A stretch of 46,028 nt of DNA from an uncultured Prevotellaceae bacterium (GTDB lineage Bacteria > Bacteroidota > Bacteroidia > Bacteroidales > Bacteroidaceae): contig ONMA01000028.1 in the NCBI GenBank assembly GCA_900318815.1, positions 1 through 46,028 of the forward strand, given 5' to 3'. The notes beneath the pieces were generated by a model. That model made no database searches and was not told the origin of the DNA. It saw only the letters and a program-made list of their open reading frames with translations. Position 1 is the stretch's first letter; each line of letters begins with the position of its first letter. Positions 8,815 through 17,372 of the stretch are shown piece by piece. The position numbers were made by a program, and so were the translations under genes.

Positions 8815-8959
8815 CGCAGCACGAAAACAATGATGGTTTTATTTTGTTTTGTATGTTTTATTTTGTTTTTCTTCAAGGCGCGAAGCGCAAAATAGCGGGG
8901 TAAAGTGCTGGGGAGGTATTAAAAAACGTGAATCGTGCCTGTATTCCGATTGTTTTGGC

Positions 8960-8967
8960 TAATTTTG
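8960..8967 (+). promoter_or_regulatory. -7 box of the GH3 gene
   Basis: TAATTTTG, 23 bases before the ATG at 8991; fits the TAnnTTTG consensus. The -33 element is weak. Confidence 0.5.
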
Positions 8968-8990
8968 CACCATCATTATAATAATTAGTC

Positions 8991-10550
8991 ATGAGTCTGA
9001 CTCGAATAGTAAGGAATTTCTTTGCCCCACGCTGGCACGAACTGGAACGCCACCAACGGGAAGGAGAAACACTGCAGAGGGAGGTCTTGGCCAGCCTGAT
9101 AGCTCGTGCCAAGGATACGGAATTTGGGCGGCGCCATACGTTTGGTGCCATCAAGGGATATGATGATTTCGTGAAAAACGTGCCCGTCGCGACCTACGAG
9201 GACGTGAAGGACGACATAGACCGCATGCGTCATGGCGAGCGCGACGTACTCTGGCCCGGTCGCGTGAAGTGGTATGCCAAGTCGAGCGGAACCACCAACG
9301 ACAAGTCGAAGTTCATCCCCGTGACGCCCGACGGCCTGAAGCGCCTGCACTACAAGGGCGGGACAGATGCCGTGGCGATGTACCTGCAGAACAACCCCGA
9401 CAGCCGCATGTTCGACGGACGGGGCCTGATACTGGGCGGCAGCCACGCCCCCAACTACAACCTGCCCGGCTCGTTAGTGGGCGACCTGAGTGCCATCCTG
9501 ATAGAGAACATCAACCCCATAGTGAACCTGGTGCGCGTGCCCAAGAAGAAGACGGCCCTGCTGAGCGACTTCGAGGTGAAGCGCGACCGCATTGCCCACG
9601 AGGCAATGACAAAGAACGTGACCAACCTCTCGGGCGTGCCCTCGTGGATGCTCTCGGTGCTGAACCGCGTCATGGAGCTTTCGGGCAAGCAGCACTTGGA
9701 GGAGGTGTGGCCCAACATAGAAGTGTTCTTCCACGGCGGCGTGGCCTTCACGCCCTATCGCGGGCAGTACGAACAGCTCATCACCTCGCCCCGCATGCAC
9801 TACATGGAGACCTACAACGCCAGTGAGGGCTTCTTCGGCCTGCAGAACGACCCGACCGACAAGTCGATGCTGCTGATGCTGGACTACGACGTGTTCTATG
9901 AGTTCATTGACTGTGAAGAGTTAAGAGTGAAGAGTGAAGAGTTAAGAGTGAAGAGTGAAGAGTTTAGAGTGAAGAATGAAGAATCTGCACTCCACCCCAT
10001 CCCCCTCTGGGCCGTGGAGCCGGGCAAGAACTACGCGATGGTCATCTCGACCTCGTGCGGACTGTGGCGCTACATGATAGGCGACACCATACAGTTTACC
10101 TCGGTCAACCCCTACAAGTTCATCATCTCCGGACGCACGAAGAGCTTCATCAACGCCTTCGGCGAAGAGCTTATCGTGGACAATGCGGAGAAGGGCCTGG
10201 CCTACGCCTGCCAGAAGACGGGAGCCGAGGTGTCGGAGTACACCGCCGCCCCGGTGTTCATGGATGCCAAGGCGAAGTGCCGCCACCAGTGGCTCGTAGA
10301 GTTTGCCAAGCGTCCTGCCGACGTGCAGGAGTTCGGCCAGATTCTCGACCGTAAGCTGCAGGAGCTGAACAGCGACTACGAAGCCAAGCGCTACAAGGAC
10401 ATCACCCTGCAGCCACTCGAAATCATCGAGGCACGCCCGGGCCTCTTCAACGACTGGCTGCGCCTGCACGGCAAGCTGGGCGGGCAGCACAAGGTGCCGC
10501 GACTGAGCAACAGCCGCGAACACATCGAGCAACTGTTGAGGTTGAATTAA
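8991..10550 (+). CDS. GH3 family acyl-acid amido synthetase-like protein
   Basis: A 519-residue member of the GH3 (auxin-responsive promoter) family of the ANL adenylating superfamily. Plant members conjugate acyl acids to amino acids through an acyl-AMP; the bacterial substrate is unknown. Visible family features are VKWYAKSSGTTNDKSKFIPV (P-loop-like ATP motif near 85-105), EVFFHGGVAFTPYR, and YNASEGFFG (adenine-binding region). The C-terminal lid begins after RYMIGDTIQF. The odd part is residues of about 309-331, where three 7-residue repeats EELRVKS/EELRVKS/EEFRVKN are encoded by a 21-bp tandem repeat inserted in frame on the surface between two conserved blocks. Confidence 0.88.
   Translation: MSLTRIVRNFFAPRWHELERHQREGETLQREVLASLIARAKDTEFGRRHTFGAIKGYDDFVKNVPVATYEDVKDDIDRMRHGERDVLWPGRVKWYAKSSGTTNDKSKFIPVTPDGLKRLHYKGGTDAVAMYLQNNPDSRMFDGRGLILGGSHAPNYNLPGSLVGDLSAILIENINPIVNLVRVPKKKTALLSDFEVKRDRIAHEAMTKNVTNLSGVPSWMLSVLNRVMELSGKQHLEEVWPNIEVFFHGGVAFTPYRGQYEQLITSPRMHYMETYNASEGFFGLQNDPTDKSMLLMLDYDVFYEFIDCEELRVKSEELRVKSEEFRVKNEESALHPIPLWAVEPGKNYAMVISTSCGLWRYMIGDTIQFTSVNPYKFIISGRTKSFINAFGEELIVDNAEKGLAYACQKTGAEVSEYTAAPVFMDAKAKCRHQWLVEFAKRPADVQEFGQILDRKLQELNSDYEAKRYKDITLQPLEIIEARPGLFNDWLRLHGKLGGQHKVPRLSNSREHIEQLLRLN
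9914..9983 (+). repeat. 21-bp tandem repeat inside the GH3 gene
   Basis: Three copies of a 21-base unit beginning GAAGAGTTAAGAGTGAAGAG, plus a partial fourth. The period is a multiple of three, so the frame is kept. The same word family in reverse complement makes up the intergenic repeat at 33144-33284. Confidence 0.8.
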
Positions 10551-10579
10551 AAAAATAAGAGCCGCACCAAGCCATTCAA

Positions 10580-10614
10580 GGCCTCCCCAAGCCCCTCCAA
10601 GGGAGGGGATGTTT
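10580..10614 (-). repeat. CATCCCCTCCC palindromic repeat, left arm
   Basis: An inverted copy of 10664-10699. Each arm is itself a hairpin (CCCCTCC-AAGG-GAGGGG), and together they flank the start codon of the next gene, forming a stem of about 30 bp with a 50-base loop. Confidence 0.7.
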
Positions 10615-10629
10615 AGATAGATAATAATT

Positions 10630-12690
10630 ATGAAGGAAAGAAAAACGATAGATTATGTAACCAAACATCCCCTCCCTTGGAGGGGCTTGGGGAGGCTTGT
10701 CTTTTGCAGGGGCTTTATTGCTCTTTCCCTCCTCCTTGCCTCCTGCGCCCGCATGGGCAACCCCGACGGCGGCTGGTTTGACGACACGCCGCCCTACGTG
10801 GTGAGTGCCTCGCCTGCCGACAAGGGGGTAAAGGTGAAGAACCGGAAGATAAGCATCAACTTCTGCGAGTATATCAAGATAGAAGACGCGCAGTCGAAGG
10901 TCATCGTGTCGCCCCCGCAGATAGAGCAGGCCGACATACGCGCCGCCGGCAAGCGAATACTCATCGAACTGAAAGACTCGCTCAAGGAGAACACCACCTA
11001 CACCATCGACTTCAGCGACGCTATCAGCGACAACAACGAGAACAACCCCATGGGCAACTATACCTACAGCTTCTCCACAGGCGACCGCATCGACACGCTG
11101 GAGGTGTCGGGCTACTGCCTTAACGCCGAGAACCTGGAACCCATCAAGGGGATATTGGTGGGGTTGTATGAAGTTCCCACTTCCGTGCAGGATTCTACTG
11201 CCCATAGCCTTTCGGGGGCCGTAGGGGGAGCTTCTGACTCCCTTTTCCACAAACAGCCCTTCCTGCGCGTCTCGCGCACCAACGGCAGCGGACAGTTCAC
11301 CATCAAGGGCGTGGCACCGGGCAAGTATAACGTCTATGCCCTGCAGGATGCCGACGGCGACTTCCTCTTCAACCAGAAGAGCGAGGTGGTGGGCTTCTCG
11401 CATGAGGTCGTGGAACCGACGTGGAAACCCGACACACGACAGGACACCATCTGGACCGACTCGCTGCACATTGCCGACATCCTGCGCGTGCCCTACACCC
11501 ACTTCCTGCCCGACGACGTGACCCTGCTCTGCTTCCAGGAGCCGCAGACCGACCGCTTCCTGCTGAAGGCAGAACGCAAGGACCCGGAGAAGATAACGCT
11601 CTACTTCACCTACGGCAGCGACTCACTTCCCCGCATTCGCGGCCTGAACTTCAGTGCCGACTCGGCCTTCGTGCTCGAAGCCTCGGAACACCGCGACACC
11701 CTGGACTACTGGCTGCGCGACACCCTGCTCATCAACCAGGACTCGCTCGAAATGGAGCTGACCTACCTGATGACCGACACCACGGGCCTGCTCGTAGAGA
11801 AGACGGACACGATGCTGATGATTCCGAAGGTGGGCTACGAGAAGCGCAAGAAGCAGGAAAACAAGGAGATGGAGAAATGGCTGAAGGAGCAGGAGAAGAA
11901 AAAGAAGCGCGGCGAGCCTTACGACTCGGTGAGGGCGCTGCCGCCCCTCACCCCCCGGCTGAGTGCCACGGGACAGATAGACCCGCTGCAGATTATCCAC
12001 ATCGAGATGCCTGCGCCACTGGCACGGTGCGACACCGCCGCCATACACCTCTACTCCAAAATCGACTCGCTCTGGTATAACGCGCCTTTCGTGTTCAGAC
12101 AGACCGGCACGCGCCACTACGAGCTGCAAGGCGAATGGCGCGAAGGCGTGGAGTACAGTCTTGAGGTGGACTCGGCGGCCTTCGAGAGCATCTATGGTCT
12201 AGTGTCGAACTCGATAAAACAGGGACTGAAGGTGAAGACCACCGACGACTACAGCATGCTCAGCGTGAGCATCAGCGGCATTGCCGACAGCGTGGACGTC
12301 ATCATGGAGCTACTGGACCAGAGCGACAAGGTGGTGAGGCGCGAGAAGGTGGGCGACAACCGCCAGGCCGACTTCTTCTACCTGAAGCCCGGCACCTATT
12401 ACATCAGGGCCTTCGAGGACTGGAACCGCAACGGACGCTGGGACACCGGCTGCTACGACGACGACCTGCAGGCAGAACCCGTGTACTACCACCACGAGGA
12501 GATAGAGTGCAAGCAGAAGTGGGACGTGAGCCGGTCGTGGAACGTCGCTGCCATGCCCCGCTACAAGCAGAAGCCCGGCAAGATTACCAAGCAAAAGCCC
12601 GACAAGGCCAAGCAGCTGAAGAACCGCAACCTGGAGCGGGCCAAGGAGAAGGGCATACAATATCTGAAGGACCAGGGAGTGAGACTGTAG
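10630..12690 (+). CDS. Big_5 (Ig-like) domain lipoprotein
   Basis: A 686-residue exported lipoprotein. The signal peptide ends in the lipobox LLASC; the family pattern CARMGNPDGGWFDDTPP follows, then a bacterial Ig-like Big_5 domain (about 50-150: DTPPYVVSASPADKG...KENTTYTIDFSDAISDN). Further beta-rich domains and a Lys-rich C-terminus make up the rest. It is widespread in Bacteroidota, with unknown function. Oddities: the n-region of the signal peptide (KHPLPWRGLGRL) is encoded by a palindromic repeat arm, and a second repeat fragment encodes LSGAVGGAS near residue 195. No alternative ATG precedes the lipobox, so the repeat-derived leader seems to be used. The DUF3108 gene follows 145 bases after the stop. 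Confidence 0.8.
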   Translation: MKERKTIDYVTKHPLPWRGLGRLVFCRGFIALSLLLASCARMGNPDGGWFDDTPPYVVSASPADKGVKVKNRKISINFCEYIKIEDAQSKVIVSPPQIEQADIRAAGKRILIELKDSLKENTTYTIDFSDAISDNNENNPMGNYTYSFSTGDRIDTLEVSGYCLNAENLEPIKGILVGLYEVPTSVQDSTAHSLSGAVGGASDSLFHKQPFLRVSRTNGSGQFTIKGVAPGKYNVYALQDADGDFLFNQKSEVVGFSHEVVEPTWKPDTRQDTIWTDSLHIADILRVPYTHFLPDDVTLLCFQEPQTDRFLLKAERKDPEKITLYFTYGSDSLPRIRGLNFSADSAFVLEASEHRDTLDYWLRDTLLINQDSLEMELTYLMTDTTGLLVEKTDTMLMIPKVGYEKRKKQENKEMEKWLKEQEKKKKRGEPYDSVRALPPLTPRLSATGQIDPLQIIHIEMPAPLARCDTAAIHLYSKIDSLWYNAPFVFRQTGTRHYELQGEWREGVEYSLEVDSAAFESIYGLVSNSIKQGLKVKTTDDYSMLSVSISGIADSVDVIMELLDQSDKVVRREKVGDNRQADFFYLKPGTYYIRAFEDWNRNGRWDTGCYDDDLQAEPVYYHHEEIECKQKWDVSRSWNVAAMPRYKQKPGKITKQKPDKAKQLKNRNLERAKEKGIQYLKDQGVRL
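10664..10699 (+). repeat. CATCCCCTCCC palindromic repeat, right arm, coding
   Basis: Inverted partner of 10580-10614, read in frame as the PLPWRGLGR part of a signal peptide. Related copies lie at 33293-33328 (intergenic) and 36347-36380 (inside miaB). Confidence 0.75.
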
Positions 12691-12754
12691 TACTCACGAC
12701 CACGAATGAAGGATGAAAGAATTAAGTAACATGCAAAAAATAAAATGGTATAGT

Positions 12755-12835
12755 TTCGGAGGTACGAAGGTACGGGGGTACGGAGGTACGAGGATAGACT
12801 CTTCGCTGAAGATTGGGCGTGCAAACTATTTTCGG
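12755..12835. repeat. GGTACGGAGGTACG palindromic element, copy B (right arm missing)
   Basis: Left arm and core as in copies A and C, but the sequence breaks off right after the core, at the start codon of the DUF3108 gene. The upstream flank TTAAGTAACATGCAAAAA is shared with copy C. The element is open in frame with the gene and would add 41 residues if an ATG at 12713 were used. Confidence 0.75.
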
Positions 12836-13657
12836 ATGTGGGTGATAGGCTTGTCGCTCATCATCTGTCAGTTAGCATTCAGCCCCGCCAGGGCACAGCA
12901 GTCGCAGTGCGGCATAGAGAACACGGCGTTCCAGGGCGGGGAGTTCCTCACCTACGACCTCTACTTCAACTGGAAGTTCATCTGGGTCAAGGTGGGGTCG
13001 GCCACGATGTCGACCGTGAAGTCGAAATACAACGGCCAGGAGGCCTTCCGCACCAGCCTCATCACGCGGGGCAACGAGAAACTCGACGGCGTGTTCGTCA
13101 TGCGCGACACCCTGCTCAGCTACTGTAACGCCACCGACCTCTCGCCCCTGTACCACCGCAAGGGGGCCCTCGAAGGCAAGCGCTACTACGTGGACGAGCT
13201 GTGGTACAGCTATCCCAACCAGAACTGCCACATCAAGAAGCACGCCATCAAGGCCAGCGGCGAGCACCGCTGGGACGAGGTAACCTACAAGGACTGCGTC
13301 TACGACATGATGAGCATCTTCCTGCGGGCCCGCAACTTCGACGCCTCGACCATGAAGGAGGGCGACAACATCCCCATGCCCATCACCGACGCATCGAGCC
13401 TGAAGAACTCGTGGCTGAAGTATCGCGGCAAGGAGCACTTCAAGATAGAAGGCACCGGCGAGAAGTTCCGCTGCCTGGTGTTCTCGTTCATTGAGCGCGA
13501 GGACGGCAAGAACCACGAGCTGATTCGCTTCTACGTCACCGACGACCAGAATCATATCCCCGTCCGACTCGACATGTTCCTCTCCTTCGGCTCGGCCAAG
13601 GCCTTCCTCAAAGGCTACAAGGGCGTGCGGTCGGCCATGACATCAAAACACAAGTAA
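12836..13657 (+). CDS. DUF3108 domain-containing exported protein
   Basis: 273 residues starting MWVIGLSLIICQLAFSPARAQ, a clear Sec signal peptide, followed by the DUF3108 fold (ENTAFQGGEFLTYDLYFNWKF, VGSATMS, YKDCVYDMMS). It is probably a periplasmic beta-barrel-like (YmdA/lipocalin-type) protein of unknown function. The frame extends to 12713, but that part is the palindromic repeat copy B and would bury the signal peptide, so the start at 12836 is preferred. It precedes the GNAT-like gene by 20 bases, so the two are probably co-transcribed. Confidence 0.8.
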   Translation: MWVIGLSLIICQLAFSPARAQQSQCGIENTAFQGGEFLTYDLYFNWKFIWVKVGSATMSTVKSKYNGQEAFRTSLITRGNEKLDGVFVMRDTLLSYCNATDLSPLYHRKGALEGKRYYVDELWYSYPNQNCHIKKHAIKASGEHRWDEVTYKDCVYDMMSIFLRARNFDASTMKEGDNIPMPITDASSLKNSWLKYRGKEHFKIEGTGEKFRCLVFSFIEREDGKNHELIRFYVTDDQNHIPVRLDMFLSFGSAKAFLKGYKGVRSAMTSKHK

Positions 13658-13677
13658 TCACCAACACCCAAACACGT

Positions 13678-14829
13678 ATGAACATAGAAATCTGCCGCGT
13701 CACCGACCGCAAGGGTCTCGACACCTTCATACAGCTGCACTACGACCTCTACCGAGGCAGCGAGTATGATGCCCCCAACCTGTACAGCGACGAACTGAAC
13801 ACGCTGAGCCGCGACAAGAACCCGGCCTTCGACTTCTGCGAGGCCGAATACTTCCTGGCCTACAAGGACGGAAAGGTGGTGGGCCGCGTGGCCGCCATCA
13901 TCAACCACCGCTACAACAAACAGTGGAACCGGCCCTGCGTGCGCTTCGGGTGGCTCGACCTCATCGACGACGAGGACGTGATGCGCGCCCTGCTCAACGC
14001 CGTGGAGAACTATGGCCGAAAGAAGGGCATGAAGGAAATCATCGGCCCACTGGGCTTCACCGACATGGATCCCGAGGGCATGCTCACCGAGGGCTTCGAC
14101 CAGTTGGGCACCATGGCCACCCTGTACAACTACGACTACTACCCCCGCCTGATGGAGCGCATGCAGGGCTATGAGAAGGACAACGACTACGTGGAGTACA
14201 AGCTCTTCGTGCCCAAGGAAGGCATGCCCGAGAAGTTCTCGAAGATTGCCCAGCTGGTGGAGAAACGCTACAACCTGCACTGCCCGGCCATCAAGAGCAA
14301 CCAGATCTTCGGCCCCGATGGCTACGGACAGAAGGTGCTCGACGTGGTGAACCGCACCTTCGGCCACCTGTATGGCTACAGCATCATGTCGCAGAAGCAG
14401 ATCGACGCTTACGTTCAGCAGTACTTCAAGTTCTTCTCCTTGGACATGATCTGCGTCATCGAGGACTGGAACACGCCCGGACACGACGTCGTGGGCGTGG
14501 GCATCACCATCCCCTCGCTCAGCCGCGCCCTGCAGAAGTGCCGGAACGGACGCCTGCTGCCCTTCGGCTGGTGGCACCTCCTACGCGCACTGAAGTTCAA
14601 GAAGACCGACATCGTAGACCTGCTGCTCGTAGGCATCCTGCCCGAGTACCGCTCCAAGGGTGCCAATGCCCTGCTCTTCTACCACCTCATACCCGTCTAC
14701 CAGAAGTACGGCTTCAAGTGGGGCGAGACCCATGTGGAGATGGAGAGCAACGAGAAGGTGCAGAACCAGTGGCAGTACTTGGAGCACGAACTGCACAAGC
14801 GCCGCCGCTGCTACAAAAAGGCGCTCTGA
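13678..14829 (+). CDS. GNAT-like acyltransferase domain protein
   Basis: A 383-residue soluble protein. The N-terminal part (AEYFLAYKDGKVVGRVAAIIN, then WLDLIDDEDVMRALLNAVENYGRKKG) and the C-terminal part (VDLLLVGILPEYRSKGANALLFYHLIPVYQKYG) both resemble GNAT acetyltransferase motifs, including an acetyl-CoA-binding-like segment (VGILPEYRSKGAN). So it may be a double-GNAT protein. The substrate is unknown. It lies 20 bases after the DUF3108 gene and 54 bases before the topoisomerase gene. Confidence 0.7.
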   Translation: MNIEICRVTDRKGLDTFIQLHYDLYRGSEYDAPNLYSDELNTLSRDKNPAFDFCEAEYFLAYKDGKVVGRVAAIINHRYNKQWNRPCVRFGWLDLIDDEDVMRALLNAVENYGRKKGMKEIIGPLGFTDMDPEGMLTEGFDQLGTMATLYNYDYYPRLMERMQGYEKDNDYVEYKLFVPKEGMPEKFSKIAQLVEKRYNLHCPAIKSNQIFGPDGYGQKVLDVVNRTFGHLYGYSIMSQKQIDAYVQQYFKFFSLDMICVIEDWNTPGHDVVGVGITIPSLSRALQKCRNGRLLPFGWWHLLRALKFKKTDIVDLLLVGILPEYRSKGANALLFYHLIPVYQKYGFKWGETHVEMESNEKVQNQWQYLEHELHKRRRCYKKAL

Positions 14830-14883
14830 CACGCCTTGCGAGCTGATGCGGCAACATACGAAAGAAAACTAACCTAAAGCATC

Positions 14884-16944
14884 ATGATGGAAGAAGAAAT
14901 AAGAAACCTGAACGAGGAATCCGACCTCCAGCCCACCGACACAGCGAACGTGGAGTATGGGGATGACAACATCCGCACGCTGACCGGCACGGAACACATA
15001 CGGCTGCGCCCCGGCATGTACATCGGTCGTCTGGGCGACGGCTCACTGCCCGAGGACGGCATCTACGTGCTGCTGAAAGAGGTCATTGACAACAGCATCG
15101 ACGAGTTCAAGATGAAGGCGGGCGACCGCATAGAAATCAACGTGGAGGAGAACCTGCGTATCTCCGTGCGCGACTACGGCCGCGGCATTCCGCAGGGCAA
15201 GATGATTGAAGCCGTCTCGGTGCTTAACACGGGCGGCAAATACGACTCGAAGGCGTTCAAGAAGTCCATCGGACTCAACGGCGTGGGCGTGAAAGCCGTC
15301 AACGCCCTGAGCAAGCACTTCGAGGTGGCCTCCTTCCGCGACGGCAAGGTGAGGCGTGCCACCTTCGCGCAGGGTAAGCTCACGAGCGATACCACCGAGG
15401 ACACGCAGGACGAGAACGGCACCTACATCTTCTTTGAGCCAGACCCCACGCTGTTCCTGCACTACCAGTTCCACGACGACATCGTGGAGACCATGCTGCG
15501 CAACTACACCTATCTTAATACTGGGCTGGCCATCATGTATAATGGCCGACGCATCCTCTCCCGCCGAGGACTGGAGGACCTGCTGAAGGACCGTATGACC
15601 AGCGACGCCCTCTACCCCATCATCCACTTGCAGGGCGAGGACATCGAGATTGCCTTCACTCATGCCAACCAGTACGGCGAGGAGTACTACAGCTTCGTCA
15701 ACGGACAGCACACCACGCAGGGAGGCACCCATCAGAGTGCCTTCAAGGAGCATATAGCCAAGACCATCAAGGAGTTCTTCCAGAAGAACTTCGAGTATGG
15801 CGACATACGCACCGGCCTGGTGGCCGCCATCGCCCTGAACGTGGAGGAACCCATGTTCGAGAGCCAGACGAAGATCAAATTAGGCTCGCTCACCATGGCC
15901 CCCATGCCTGCCAAGGTCGACGCAAGCCACCCGGCACCACCTTCTATTAATAAATATGTGGGCGACTTCATCAAGCAGGAGGTGGACAACTACCTGCACA
16001 GGAACCCCGACACCGCCGAGGTGATGCTCTCGAAGATACAGGAGAGCGAAAAGGAGCGCAAGGCCATGGCGGGCGTGACCAAGCTGGCCCGCGAGCGCGC
16101 CAAGAAGGCCAACCTGCACAACCGCAAACTGCGCGACTGCCGCATTCACTTCAGCGACGCGAAGAACGACCGCAAGGAGGAGTCGTGCATCTTCATCACC
16201 GAGGGCGACTCGGCCAGCGGCTCCATCACCAAGAGCCGCGACGTGAATACGCAGGCCGTGTTCTCCCTGCGCGGCAAGCCGCTCAACTCGTTCGGACTCA
16301 CCAAGAAGGTGGTCTATGAAAACGAGGAGTTCAACCTGCTACAGGCCGCCCTCGACATTGAGGACGGACTGGACACCCTGCGCTACAACAAGGTCATCGT
16401 GGCCACCGATGCCGATGTCGACGGCATGCACATCCGCCTGCTGATCATCACCTTCTTCCTGCAGTTCTTCCCCGAACTCATCCGCAAGGGCCACGTCTAT
16501 GTGCTACAGACACCGCTGTTCAGGGTAAGGAACAAGCGGTCGAAAATCAAGAAAAAAGCCCCCCTTTCGTCCCCCGAGGGGGACACGATAGTTCCGAAAA
16601 GCAAAACTAAAGAAGCCCCCTCGGGGGCAGTAGGGGGGGCCAAGTCCGACTACATCGTCCGCTACTGCTACAGCGAGGAGGAGCGTCTGCAGGCCATCAA
16701 CGACCTGGGCCCAGACCCCGAGATTACCCGCTTCAAGGGTCTCGGCGAAATCTCTCCCGAGGAGTTCGCCGGCTTCATCGGGCCCGACATCCGCTTAGAG
16801 CAAGTCACCCTCCACAAGACCGACCAGGTGCAGAAGCTCTTGGAGTACTACATGGGCAAGAACACCATGGAGCGCCAAAACTTCATCATCGACAACCTTG
16901 TCATCGAGGAAGACCGACCAGAAGAGGATGTTCCGGATGCCTGA
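14884..16944 (+). CDS. parE: DNA topoisomerase IV subunit B-like (type IIA ATPase subunit)
   Basis: 686 residues. The ATP-dependent B subunit that, with ParC, decatenates and relaxes DNA. The GHKL ATPase domain has [31 protein letters not shown] and [14 protein letters not shown]. The transducer includes [16 protein letters not shown]. The TOPRIM domain has [11 protein letters not shown] (about 435) and [12 protein letters not shown] (about 503). The sequence type is the one annotated as topoisomerase IV subunit B or a GyrB paralogue in Bacteroidales. It starts with two ATGs (14884, 14887). Between the conserved LFRVRNK and [12 protein letters not shown], about 32 extra residues ([10 protein letters not shown]...[10 protein letters not shown]) are encoded by inserted palindromic repeats, in frame, at a place where the family normally has a short link. 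Confidence 0.88.
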   Translation: MMEEEIRNLNEESDLQPTDTANVEYGDDNIRTLTGTEHIRLRPGMYIGRLGDGSLPEDGIYVLLKEVIDNSIDEFKMKAGDRIEINVEENLRISVRDYGRGIPQGKMIEAVSVLNTGGKYDSKAFKKSIGLNGVGVKAVNALSKHFEVASFRDGKVRRATFAQGKLTSDTTEDTQDENGTYIFFEPDPTLFLHYQFHDDIVETMLRNYTYLNTGLAIMYNGRRILSRRGLEDLLKDRMTSDALYPIIHLQGEDIEIAFTHANQYGEEYYSFVNGQHTTQGGTHQSAFKEHIAKTIKEFFQKNFEYGDIRTGLVAAIALNVEEPMFESQTKIKLGSLTMAPMPAKVDASHPAPPSINKYVGDFIKQEVDNYLHRNPDTAEVMLSKIQESEKERKAMAGVTKLARERAKKANLHNRKLRDCRIHFSDAKNDRKEESCIFITEGDSASGSITKSRDVNTQAVFSLRGKPLNSFGLTKKVVYENEEFNLLQAALDIEDGLDTLRYNKVIVATDADVDGMHIRLLIITFFLQFFPELIRKGHVYVLQTPLFRVRNKRSKIKKKAPLSSPEGDTIVPKSKTKEAPSGAVGGAKSDYIVRYCYSEEERLQAINDLGPDPEITRFKGLGEISPEEFAGFIGPDIRLEQVTLHKTDQVQKLLEYYMGKNTMERQNFIIDNLVIEEDRPEEDVPDA
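16549..16641 (+). repeat. In-frame palindromic repeat insertion in parE
   Basis: It contains two perfect hairpins, GTCCCCCGAGGGGGAC (about 16569-16584) and GCCCCCTCGGGGGC (16615-16628). The second, with its GCAGTAGGGGG tail, matches a fragment inside the Big_5 lipoprotein gene (about 11208-11231). Both conserved gene halves stay in frame. Confidence 0.75.
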
Positions 16945-16982
16945 ACACTCCACATAGTAATATGCAAAAAATGCTTACTATG

Positions 16983-17212
16983 TTGAAAGACGCTGAAAGC
17001 GTCACCTCTCAATAGCCGTAGGTCGGTACGACCTGCGGATAGTAGACAAGGGAGGGCAAAGCACCCTAAAGGGGAGGGCAACCGTGAGTACGGATTGCCC
17101 CAACACCGCGTATTGGGCGACCCCCTTGGGGTCGATGTACCTTCTCACGTTCTATCCGCAGGTCGTACCGACCTACGGCTATTGAGAGGTGACGCTTTCA
17201 GCGTCTTTCAAT
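16983..17212 (-). repeat. TIR-bounded palindromic element, copy 2
   Basis: Its two ends (16983-17042 and 17153-17212) are perfect 60-base inverted repeats. The interior matches copy 1 (GAGAAGGTACATCGACCC box, GTTGGGG box) only when read on the minus strand, so the copies are in opposite orientation. The outer flank at 17225-17260 is the inverted ACCACGAATTTCACGAAT word seen beside copy 1. No transposase is encoded. It fills most of the gap after parE. Confidence 0.8.
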
Positions 17213-17278
17213 CGTACTGCGCGAAATAATTCGTGTAATTCGTGAAATTCGTGGTTAGGTAACCATTAAAGAATAACT

Positions 17279-17331
17279 TCTTGCTTTGGCAAGCGACCAG
17301 AGGGACGCTTGCCAAAGCAAGAAGGCAAGAA
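17279..17331. repeat. 17-bp hairpin repeat (GACGCTTGCCAAAGCAAG)
   Basis: TCTTGCTTTGGCAAGCG (17279-17295) pairs perfectly with 17306-17322; a T-rich stretch follows on the plus strand. The right side (17304-17331) is identical to bases 20-47 of the window. It may end transcripts from either side, but it is a repeat family member. Confidence 0.6.
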
Positions 17332-17372
17332 GTTATTTTTTGATTATCACTAAAAAGAAAAGGTGGGAATGA

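Noticed and set aside
10576-11502. Long minus-strand frame
   Set aside because: Antisense shadow of the Big_5 lipoprotein gene and repeat arms; no recognisable protein features.
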